From Neelides folsomi (taxonomy: Eukaryota; Arthropoda; Collembola; Neelipleona; Neelidae), in assembly GCA_034687125.1 (NCBI GenBank), contig JAQGBZ010000250.1:28454-92453 (forward strand): DNA of 64,000 bases. Reading direction: 5' to 3'. The position numbers and the translations under genes are program-made. The notes below the pieces were generated by a model. That model made no database searches, was not told the DNA's origin, and saw nothing but the letters and a program-made list of their open reading frames with translations. Of the stretch, positions 53,008 through 64,000 are shown one piece after another (the first letter of the stretch is position 1; every line of letters starts with the position of its first letter).

Positions 53008-56000
53008 TTACGATGTGCAGAGTTGGCATGTGAGGATCCTTTTAACAATTGAAATGTTAGCATCGCGATTTGAATACTGCTTCCGAGCAAATGAGAGGAA
53101 AACTTCTTCCAACGATGTCTCATTAATTGAATATTCTTCAACGATATCTTCATATTCAGATTTAATCTCTTCCATAGATGCAAACAAAACATTCCAAGGG
53201 ATAGAACTCACACCCAAATGGTATTGCAAGATATTCTAAACAAATATATGAATAAAATCATTGGTAAATTGAGATATGGGCAAATTATTAATCAAGTTAA
53301 GTTATATAATTACTTACATTTTGATCTATTAGTAAGTAATATAATACAATAGATTTAAAATTCAATTTACCTGATGCTGATCTTTCAGCATTGCATTTTG
53401 AAACTTTTGTGAAATAGTTCTTTGCAAAAGTTTTAACATGTCAGATTCTGGTGGAAGGAGTACTTTAAGTTTTATTGTCAAACTGTATCCTTGTGCAAAT
53501 TTGTCCTTCAAGTGTTGAACTCTTCCTAAGCACTGCAATTGTCCATTCACCATTATTCCTAATCTCGTACAAAGAACTTCACATTCTTCCATACTGAAAT
53601 AAAACGTAAACTCAATTTAAATAAATCCAAAATATTTTCAGGTTACTCAACATTATCAAATAATAAATGCTAATCATCTTACCTATGAGACGTGAGAATT
53701 ACAGCTTGTCCCGCTTCCATTACAGAAGAAATGACTTTCCAAAACTGTCGTCTCGAAGCTGGATCCTATACAATAAATATGAGTATTACTTAAAGGTAAA
53801 ATTGTATCTGAATTCTACTAATTTAATTATGAAGTGAGTAAATAAAGACTTACAACTCCAGAAGTTGGTTCATCAAGGAGAATGACAGGAGAATCTCCAA
53901 TCATGGCCATTGCGGCCGAAAGTCTTCTCTTCATTCCTCCACTGTATTTCCCACATTGAACATGAGAGCTGGCTGTGAGTCCGACTTTCTCTAACCATTT
54001 GTCAGCTTCAATCCTAATGAAGTCGTGAGGAATTCCTCTGAGGGCGGCAAAAAGCTCAAGCATTTCTCTTCCACTCAAAACGTCTACAATCCCATCAAAT
54101 TGTGGACAATAACCGATTTTGGACAAGAAAAGTTTTCTATTTGCATCTAAAGAGTACTTTTCGAGGAAACTGTTCCCATTAGAAGGAACTTCGTCTCCTG
54201 TCAAGATCCTAAAACTTGTCGTCTTTCCAGCTCCATTCACTCCAAGTAAACCAAAACATTCCCCGTGGCGGACACCAAAACTTAAATTGGAAACGGCCGC
54301 AAGGGATCCGTAACTTTTACAAAAATCTTTAATAATTATTCCATCTTCGTTTGACCGTCCTACGAATTAAAATGAAATTTTATTAAAAACGATTTATTAT
54401 CATATAATAAATACCGACAGGACAGAAGTATAGATATATGTACGAAAAAGTCAAATTATAAATAAAATTTGTGTCAGTATACCGGTATTAAGAAGTTGAG
54501 AAATTCGATTCTTTTCATCTTTAACGTCCAGATCCGTCACTTCAGCTTTAAACAATGAAGGATCAGCTCTGAAGATAAATCTTATGACCTTGTTAAATAA
54601 ACCAAATTCCACAATGAAAAGAAGAACTTGATAAACTAAAGCCATAATGAACATGTAAAGGAGCTCTTGGCCAATTCCTGGAACTTCTCCAGTTAGTTCT
54701 TTCTCATATTTCCAAACAAAAAACGGATGAGGTTGAAAACAAATCCCAAAGGTTTGACAATTATCTGAATGAATGAACATGATTAATACTTAACGATTCT
54801 TTCAATGTAATTGAACATTATGTCATATCCAATGAAAGTTATAAAGGTATTACCACAACATGATCGATAGTCTGGATCAAGTGGGACATTTGGATTGCAA
54901 ACTATTTCTTTAGCACTTGATGACAAAATGCTGCATCTGCTATTTTTCGTAGCAATCTCAGCAAATCTCATGACACAAATTCCAGCTCCAAATGTTGGAA
55001 ATAAACGACCAACTGGACGAATTTTATCAGCAGCTGTCACAAGACCTCCAAGTTCGAGTGAAAACACAATGATGACCATAATCATTCCTAAAATGAGATA
55101 AAGTTTTTATTAAATTGATTGTTGCATTGTTCAAAATTATGAATTTTAGTAACTTTAAATCTCACCAGAAAGTATATGGATAACAGTAACAAGGGCAAAT
55201 CCACCAGGAACAGTTGCAACAACGTTGGATAATAAATAAGAAAATGAAATCGCCGAAAAACCGTAAACAACGAGAACAAGAAATATAACCCCTAAAAATT
55301 AAAGTAATTATATTACACTTTACTCAAATATTTAATATATTTAAGTTATAAATACAATAATCGCTATTTCTAGCTACTAACTATGCATAAATGGCATAAA
55401 TTATAACGAAACTTACAAATTGCATTATAGTTTGTGAACACTCCATATGTTTGGAAAATGGGGAAGCAAATGGTCATCAAACAAATAAGAATAAACATGA
55501 GGAAAAAATCCCACAAGAAAGACGAATACCAATAGACAAATGGATTTACTCCGGTCATTAATTGAAGTTGTTTAGCCTGTTAATAAAAATATACATGTTA
55601 ATAATAATTATACCAATAAAAATGACATAATTTAAACAAGTTGAATATCTAAGACTAACCTTGCATAATCTCTCTTCAACGGGAAAAACAATAAAGCTCG
55701 CTGCAAGAAGTGCAAGACCAATTGGAATAAATACGGAAAATAACATTGGGACGGTTGTAGCAAAAATGGGATTTGTTTTCGCTGCTTCAACCACGGTGTC
55801 CAATCCACTTTGCAAAGGATGATTCACAATTTCTAGATTGAATTTTTTGACAGGGTCCATGTTCCTTAGAATTGCATTTGAAACGAGATTGAGAGAGAGT
55901 GGTGCAGCATGGTAAGGGATTGTGGAAAAGAAAGCCTTGGCATTCGTCGTGTTGAAGTTTGCAGCTACGATGTATTGCTCACGGAAAGAAGTCAAATCTT

Positions 56001-59000
56001 TTTCACCAATTTCAACCAATGTGTTTAAAACATCTGGAACGGCTTTAGCACTAGAGCCCACGATTTCTTTGTAAGCTTCCCCAAGTTTCTAAAACAAATC
56101 ATAATCACAATTCAATATTTTTAATGATTGGATCACAATATATTATTCCAGTAATCAAAAATTTCTTAAATTGTCTTATTTCTTAGTCTGATAATCTAAA
56201 AATAAGATAAACAATTTTTGCATAATAAAGCTGATGGATCTTACCGGATTTTGTGAACTTGAATAAATAGTGATTGGTTTTTTGTAAGGTGAAATTCCAA
56301 ATCTGAGTTCTGGTGGCGGATTCTGCCCTTCAAAGTGTTCATTACTCACTGTAATTGCAATAATAAGGAGAAGAATAGGCAGAAGCATCTATAATCAACA
56401 ATTTAAAATAATTTTCATTCAATAATTCAATTTCGAATTTAAAATCAAATTATGTATTTATAAACCTGAGAAATGAAGAGCCTTTTCTTTCTCATCGTAT
56501 AAATGAATCTCTTTTTGAAAAGAGCTTTAAATTGTTCAATTGTCAATTGGAATCCGCTTATTCTTGAATTATAAGGCACTAGAGACAATAATAGTTTATG
56601 TTTTAACTTAATTGTTTCAATATTAATGGGCAAAGGAGTTAGTTAAAAAATGTTTGTGTTTGTGTTCACCTGTTTTTTCAATTGGTTTTTGCGAAGTCAT
56701 GTCCTGAAGTTCATTATCAGTATCATTGGGATGATGAGCGAGCTCTCCAACCCTAAATAATTAAAATTTAATTATTTGCAGAACATTTCGATTGGTTTAG
56801 ATAATGGTAAAAGAGCAATTTACTTAATGAAAACTTCATCCATTGTGGTCAATGAAAGTCCAAGCGAAACGATGCCAAATAGATCTTTATTTTCCATCAA
56901 ATTCGAAAACATTTCTGGAAACTTTGAAGTTGGATTTCCCTCTGAAGGAATTGCAATTGCGATTTCTGTTGAACTTTGTATCCCGGCGTTTACGTTTATC
57001 TTAAATTTTGCATTTGGAGAATACTTTTGAATGGACGTTAGAATTAGATTGGGATCTGAATTGTTATCTTTTGTCACTCGGAGAGTATATCCAGTTCCTA
57101 AATAATTAAAAAAAAAAGTTGTTTATTTAACCTTAAGTTATTTATTAGTAATCAACAAAATTATAATATTAGTATAAGTACTGATGTACTTACCGTAAAA
57201 TTGTTTAAGAAACATTGGAGTTCCACAACATTTGATTTTTCCATCAGCCATAATGGCAATTCTGTCTCCAAGAACATCTGCTTCTTCCATAAAATGTGTT
57301 GTTAAAAGAATTGTTCTCTCTCCTCGCATTTCCTGTAATTAAAGATAAATTCTAATTACTAATATGTTACATTTAATCTGGATTATGCTAGCAAATAAAA
57401 TTAAAAATGTAAAAAATTACAAGTAGTAAATCCCATATTGCTCTTCTTGCTTCAGGGTCCATTCCACTCGTAGGTTCATCAAGAATTACAACTTTGCTGC
57501 TTCCAATTAATGCAATTCCCAATGACAATTTCCTCTTTTGCCCTCCAGATAAATTCATTGAAAGCGAATTCATTTTTAATTCCAATTGAAGTTTCTTCAC
57601 AAGGTCTTTCGCTTCAAACAGAGCCCTTTCCTTTGATAAGCCTTTAAGCTACACAAAAGAAAAATTAAATTAAGTATTCATAATATTAAAGATCGGAATG
57701 ATAAGATAATCCGATGAATTACTCTGTAAAAAATCAATATAAGAATGTAATTTAAATATAAGAAAAGCATGTTTAATTTTAAGTTTACTTGTCCAAAAAA
57801 TAAAAGATGTTCTTTGACTGTCAGTTTATCAAAAAGCATATTATGCTGCGGGCATAGCCCAAGATTTTTTCTAACTTCATCCATCTCAGTTTTTATGTCA
57901 TATCCATTAACTTTAGCAGTTCCAGAAGTTGGAGAGAAGAGGCCTAAAAATCACATTAAAAGATTATTGATTGCTCAAAATATTGAACTTGAATCAATCA
58001 ATAAAAACTATATGTATACCTGTAAGAACAGAAATAGTTGTGGTTTTTCCAGCCCCATTATGTCCAAGAAATGCCGTGATTTGCCCATCGTACATTTTGA
58101 ATGAAACTCGATCGACGGCTCGTTTATTCTTTCCAAATGTTTTGCTCAAGTTTGTGATTTCAATCCCCGGGTTCAAACCATTGGGTTCTTTTTCAAAGCC
58201 GTCTGCAGGGCCAAGGCTAACGTTTGATCCAGCGGTCGTGTCATTCTCAACCCTCTTCTTTAAACAATAACGTAGAGTCTGTTATGTATAGAAGTAAGAT
58301 TGGAAAAGTTAGCAGCAACCGCATACCATTTACAAAAGAATTAAGATTTCTATGTAGCATGAAGCATTTTAAATATCAAAGGAGTTTAAAAATTACCATG
58401 AAAGGATAATACCAGGGCTTTCTTATGCCGTAGTCACTTGGTAAAATGTTTTCAAAGTAGATCGTGAGCGTGAGGTACACGAAGGTATTAATCACGAACA
58501 TGAGGAAAACGTAGCCGAGTGACAAAGGATCAACAGAACTAATTGGTTCGCATATGTTCCACCATTGGGCTCCAACAGCTAATACATTTAAAATTCCTCA
58601 TTAATTAAAACATTCTTTTATTTACCTCATTAATTAATTCTGAGGTAAACAATTCGTGGATTTGGAAAGTTTATCTAAATCTCCCAAATACTTAAATCAA
58701 CATCGACATTCCAATTCGATAACCTCAATAGAGAATCTTATGTAAATAAAGAATATATTAGAATTGAGATTAAACCTTTTCCTTCCAATCCAGACATGAT
58801 TTTAATTGCCCATTGTAAAGCCATATTCGGTAACATTGCGACTGACATTTTCTCCAAAAATGAGATACTTTGGTATTTTTGTTCCAGCGTAGTAGCAAAT
58901 GCATAGTAAGAAACTAGCCAGGCTACGATTCCTATTGTTGTAGCAAGGGTGGCTAGAATAGAAAAAGATTAATTTCTAAATACATTTAATACAATTAAAA

Positions 59001-61587
59001 CTTATACAAAATAATGTTTACACAATAATTCTAAATGTTAATATTTTAACTTGAATTTGTAATTACGCTTTTTGAAAAGAGATGCAATGAAGAAACAAAA
59101 AGAAGTCGCTGAGATTCCATAAAGAAATAAAACAAACCACCAAAGGGTGGGGTCACTTCGATTAAGAACAGCACCAGATTCATCACTGAACTTGTAAAAG
59201 AATAAAAAGATGACTATTGAAATTGACAAAACGAGGACGATTAGTGAGTTTAACATCCAACCAAGCCAATGCATCCAATTAGGAAGTCCCATAAGTTTCA
59301 TTAGCTCCTAAAGACAAAAATTGAAGTATTGATAAAAATTGAATTAAGAATATCAGCATTAATTAAGTAAAAATATTAGTCCTTACTTTGATCCCAGTTT
59401 CTTTCTCACTCACAACACCGCGAATAATGGAAGGAACGATGAAAATAAATCCCAGTACAATGAATTGAGGAAGAAGAATAAAATAAAAATTTGCAAAGTC
59501 AATACTCAGAATATACGGAGGATACGGAAACGCTTCCATTGATATCTAAAATGTTAAAATATAGAACAATAAGTAATTTGTAATTAATTATCCACTTTAA
59601 TTTTTTAATACATTTGTTTGACTAGGATTTCCCGTAAGTGTTTGAATGAGAATTTGGTCAAGAATGACTTGTAAACCCGCGAATCCATTATCCGAATATT
59701 TTGCCTCGTTTTCTAAATAAATTAATTTTTCATTAGTTTTAAAGGATATGGCCTATTAAATCCGCAAAATATATCCATCTCCCTTTGTATTTTTGCTAAC
59801 AATAAGTCAGAGTTAATTACCTTTGACCGGACCAGGAAATTGGAACCAGGGAAAGAGATCTTTTGAAATATCATGAAATTCATTGACAAGTCGAATTTTA
59901 TAGGAGATCGTGTGACCGAGACCAAAATCTTCATTTTCGAGACCTTTTTCAAAGATAATAGCTGCCTTTAGAAAATTATTGCTAGCATCCTTTGTTATGT
60001 TAATTCCCAATTGTGCTGAAAATGACTCAACTTCCTTTTCCGTCTTGAAGCTTTTCAATTCTGAAAAGAAAAAACAGTTAATTTAAATTTGTCTTTATTA
60101 AGTAGTTTAATTGAAAATATATATAATTATTATATATATGTATATATATTTAATAATTATTCATCATAATCTTAATAATTAACATTAACAACTCTGTTGA
60201 GATTTCCGTTCTACATTTAGATTACATGACTAACGTAGCATTTTAAAATATATTATAAATAACATAATCATTTTCTATCATGAACATTTGGTTACTGGCT
60301 ATCGAGAGACTTTATTAATATTTTATGTTTTGCTTTTATGTGTGTATTTAAGATTGGCATAAGAGGAATTCATTATCATTTTATGTTTTCTGTTAAATAG
60401 GCCAGCATAAATAAATAGCTTAACTGATTAATACCTTGAGTATTTGAAATGTTTGAATGTTTTACAATAATAAAGGGGAGTTTTTCATTTTGACCAGCTG
60501 AAAAGTTTTATAGTACTAGAAGCATTTAAATAAATAGATAAATGAATTTTGTTAATACTCTTAAAACTCGACTTTTATATTTTCATTCTTATCAAACAAT
60601 TAGTAATATTAAATACGATCGATTTAATACCTTCGCATAGAGTATTAGTAATAATGTTCATTTAAAAATTCTTTAAAATGTTCGATGATTAAATGTTGAA
60701 TTTAAACCTTGAAATTGTATACCTACTACTAAAATAAATATTGATTGAAGTGTGTAAACATCCATATTATTCATAAATCAGTAAAGAGAAAATTAAACAT
60801 TTTAATAAAATAACATTTCTCAATATTGGTGAATGTCAAAAGTCAAAGAGTGTCCTTGCTCTAGATAATAAAATTAGCGTGGAAAAATATTTTAGAAAGT
60901 AAATAAAAAATATTTTCTCTTTTCGTGTTTTAACTTAAACTAAATTAATATAAAAAAATTCATTTTCTACATTAAAATTAAACTAGAGGAAAAGAGTCAC
61001 ATGGATCATCCGCATAAATAAGAGTTGCATGTGCATTTAGGTTCATTGGCCTACCGATTTTTCTGCCGGGTATTTGAGTCTGCATCATTCTAATGATTCT
61101 GTCAGTTATCGGATTTGAAGGAGCATAAGCGATCATCGAATCTCTACCCAAATGATCTTCCAACTTGCCAATGAGATTCTATAATAAAAATCCATTTAAT
61201 AGCTTTACTTAGAAAATTAAAATCCAGTTAAAATTGCTCTGTAAATAACATTTTTTTCCAAATGGGTCTCACCATTTCTGTATGTTCATCATAAAATGTA
61301 ACATTGTTAACAGGTATTGTAAAATTTCGATTCTGAGTCCTCATGAAGGCAAGGAGCATCGCGAAGATCGTCGGGAGAATAATTTCCAACAAAGTGACCA
61401 AATAATGTCGTCGTCTCAGAAGGAAGTTCTTCCATAGGAGAAGTCGAACTCGACGAAAACAGAGTCCGACCCTCGGTGTTTTGTCTCCCATCTCTTCTGC
61501 GAAACTGACGCCCGTGCTTGAATTTCTACTCCTATCACCAGACTTTAAAAGGGGCCGGAGTAGAGCCCGATCCGTGCAGCAATCCAT
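53008..61587 (-). CDS. ABC transporter subfamily A (ABCA3-like), 25 exons
   Basis: Full-length lipid transporter with two membrane halves and two ATPase domains; 5184 nt, 1727 aa (human ABCA3 about 1704). Exons: 61587-61273, 61178-61055, 60060-59821, 59712-59612, 59545-59387, 59307-59067, 58952-58776, 58578-58397, 58257-58020, 57943-57789, 57648-57421, 57332-57194, 57097-56824, 56752-56670, 56578-56466, 56388-56245, 56088-55660, 55576-55417, 55291-55166, 55087-54854, 54764-54483, 54359-53854, 53765-53683, 53593-53371, 53235-53008. NBD1: Walker A GHNGAGKT, signature LSGGQKRK, Walker [17 protein letters not shown]2: [30 protein letters not shown]. Both are intact, so both should bind ATP. The N-terminus ([20 protein letters not shown]) and the large lumenal loop after the first helix are typical ABCA. 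Exon 2's donor (GTAGGC at 61054) is chosen because it keeps the frame. Confidence 0.93.
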
Positions 61588-64000
61588 ACCCTTTTCCGAA
61601 CCAGAACCAAATTATACATTGCACATATAGAAAGTATTGCAATTCATGGAAAAAGACATAGCGTTGACAAACCAAACCCCTTTATTTGTGTTATTCTTAC
61701 CCTGACTCGCCCAAACTATAGGACACAGAACAAGTGCGTGAAATTAAAGTACAGGTATATCCTGTCAAATGCCAAAATACTATTTTTATAAAACTATCAA
61801 CTCTATACACAAACACTTCCTTTTCCTCATAGGATGTTTTTTTAAAACAAAACTCACAATCCACTATAACATTTTTAATGTCTTTATGATTCAAACACTA
61901 TGCGTAATTTCATATATTGATATATGTATTTAGCTTGTAAGAGACAAATAAATATTATTTTAACACAGGGTGAATGACTCTATGATTAATTACTTTGATT
62001 AATTAACTCTGATTTTCAACTCTTTGACATTTAATCTAAAAATTATTTGAGCACAAAATAACGTTAATGAAAGTTAAAACGAAACTTTAATAATGATATT
62101 TGGATAAAATGTTGGAAAGATAAAGTTTGTCGAAAATCTCGAGAGATTCCTCATTGTTGCTCTTCTTGGAGGAACTTAAAGTTGTTATAATTTAGAAAGC
62201 GATGCGTGCATAGCATGGTTTTTGCTTTTTGCACATTATGTGTCCGTATACTTCATAGACGTGGATTTCAATGACAGCTTCGTAACCTGGTGGAGTAGCT
62301 AACATACGTACATATTATATGTACAGGTGGAGGATTCACCTGGGGGAAGTTCTCGTGAGAAAGCGGCTGAGGCTGACTCACAGTTCATGCTTTAATGCCT
62401 CACATCTCAATTCCTATCTCAATAAACTCTCGCCAAGAATTGGGGAGAGAGGGACGAACATTCGCATTTTACGTCATTTTACTCATAAGAAGGCATTTTT
62501 TTTACAATGAGACCGTTCACGATCTGCAAAACGAGAGATTTGAGCAATGCAAGTGAAATGCACTAGATGCATATTTTTAACATAGGTATGCATGTCCTCT
62601 TGTTAGTTCATTGCATCCGCATATCGCAAAAATGCTAAATTATTAAAATAATATACGTAAGCATTTGTGTATTATTATAAATAATATTATACAAATATCT
62701 TTCATAATTAGTGTGAAAACAAATTGTACGATTCGATATCGATGTTTAATTGTACTCCTTAATTAAATGGAATTACAGATATTGTAATACAAAGATAATA
62801 AAAATAAATCGATTAGGTATCTGAACGAGAAAATATTAAGTACAGTAGACATAGACATAAAATAGAGCGTGTGAAAATGGGCTAATTCATCTATATAATT
62901 ATATATGGACCAAGATCGTTATAATAATCCATTGTTTTGTCATACATAAATAATGCTTTGTTTAAGTGGCATTTCTCAATAAGCTCATCACAATGTCAAT
63001 AAACCTAGGATAAGTACTTTGATATAAAGTCTTGCAGCTTATCATTCTTAAATATTATATAATATAATTAATTGCATAAAATGTATGCTTTTGAATCTTC
63101 GTAGATAATTTTTGTAAATGCAAATAGGTACATATTATAAAATATAAATTTTATAAAACATACATATAGGTTGGTAGATATTTACATAAACATATTTGGA
63201 ATATTTTTCTTAATTGTAAGGAATATAATTATATAATCAATAATCATCAATAATTAAAATACAATTTTATACCTCAATAAATGGAGATGAGAGTTACGAG
63301 ACCGATCGTTTGATGTATGGATATGGAACAAGTGAACAAGTCAAGCCAAATAGCCTAAATAAAAGTTGAAAAATTATTGAGTTTTGTTAATGAATGAATT
63401 GGGCATTGCTTAAAATATACAATAGACAATATATCAATTAAAAAAGACTAAAAGCTTAATATCTAATTGATTATAATATTATCAATTAAGAAGACTTTCC
63501 TCGCGGTTAATTGAGGTTGAAAGTTGAAACCGACACTACGCGAGAGCTAGAAATACATACTTTGAATTTAGCCAATTATAAAATTATTTATATAATTGTT
63601 TGTTAATCCTTTTTCTTGAAGCTTAAATTGATTTTGATTTTCTTAACACTCTAAAGTATTGTGTGAAGGGAAGAATTAAGATACTTTTAATTTAAACTTT
63701 AATTAAGTAATAAATTACAATGATGTTAAAGCGCTACTTACTTCCTTACTTGGTCATTTTGATGTGAATGGAGTTTCGAATTTGATAAAAATTCTATAAG
63801 TAGCGTCATTCTAGCGTCATTCTACATTTGGTTGCCTTATCCCAAGAACTACCTATCCAAATTCGACCAGATCTTAAAAAATGGTAACCTTGCCAGAATT
63901 ATAGAAATATAGATTACTAGCAATATAAGAAATTAATGATGCAAAAGAGAAAATGTATAAAATAATAAGTTAAATATGCATTTCTAGTAATCGTCTTCGG
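61588..64000. other. Upstream of the ABCA gene; no gene seen
   Basis: 2.4 kb, mostly AT-rich. A less AT-rich patch at 62110-62530 has only weak open frames and no family likeness. The ABCA promoter or non-coding first exon may lie here. No repeat recognised. Confidence 0.45.

Noticed and set aside
62319-62510. 63-codon plus-strand frame upstream of ABCA
   Set aside because: Basic, low-information translation with no splice partner or family likeness.

Overview
This is eukaryotic nuclear DNA. It is AT-rich, with spliced genes, mostly short GT-AG introns (many 50-150 bp), long AT-rich intergenic stretches and inverted-repeat (MITE-like) elements. The proteins are animal-type (TM2D2, GPR107, a RalGDS-like exchange factor, SNX3, MTRF1L, fused COASY, an ABCA transporter). 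Compact introns and the protein families together suggest an arthropod. A fused two-domain phosphoethanolamine methyltransferase fits a non-insect arthropod such as a copepod crustacean, but that taxonomic call is inference. No viral, bacterial-operon or CRISPR content was seen.

Layout. 1.3-4.4 kb (+): aldo-keto reductase, with two inverted-repeat elements in its third intron. 4.8-5.4 kb: a ~190-bp tandem repeat. 5.9-6.5 kb: a non-autonomous inverted-repeat element. 6.7-9.4 kb (-): beta-1,4-galactosyltransferase family enzyme. 9.4-16.6 kb: a 7-kb gene desert with GC-richer islands and an unusual element built on GTGTCCGGG motifs. 16.6-18.3 kb (-): DXO/Rai1 decapping nuclease. 19.0-19.8 kb (+): TM2D2. 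20.4-23.1 kb (-): two-domain phosphoethanolamine N-methyltransferase. 24.8-25.9 kb (+): RNF26-like membrane RING protein. 27.8-28.8 kb (+): intronless BTB protein. 29.4-30.9 kb (+): mitochondrial release factor. 31.7-33.5 kb (+): CoA synthase. 34.1-35.0 kb (-): MGMT. 35.6-39.0 kb (+): GPR107. 42.4-45.3 kb (+): RalGDS-like GEF. 46.4-47.3 kb (-): mitochondrial uS11m. 47.9-48.8 kb (+): SNX3. 49.9-52.7 kb (+): a 671-aa protein I do not recognise, with one GC-AG intron. 53.0-61.6 kb (-): 25-exon ABCA transporter. 61.6-64.0 kb: no gene seen.

The models were built by joining exons by hand. In every multi-exon CDS the exon lengths sum to a multiple of three and the splice phases agree; several total lengths match the lengths I recall for the families (492 aa for the methyltransferase, 380 aa for MTRF1L, 1727 aa for ABCA). 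The genes are mostly unrelated housekeeping loci. Several lie head-to-head over 0.6-kb gaps (DXO/TM2D2, MGMT/GPR107, uS11m/SNX3), suggesting shared promoters. Membrane-lipid chemistry recurs (phosphocholine synthesis, CoA synthesis, ABCA lipid transport), but nothing shows that this is more than coincidence.
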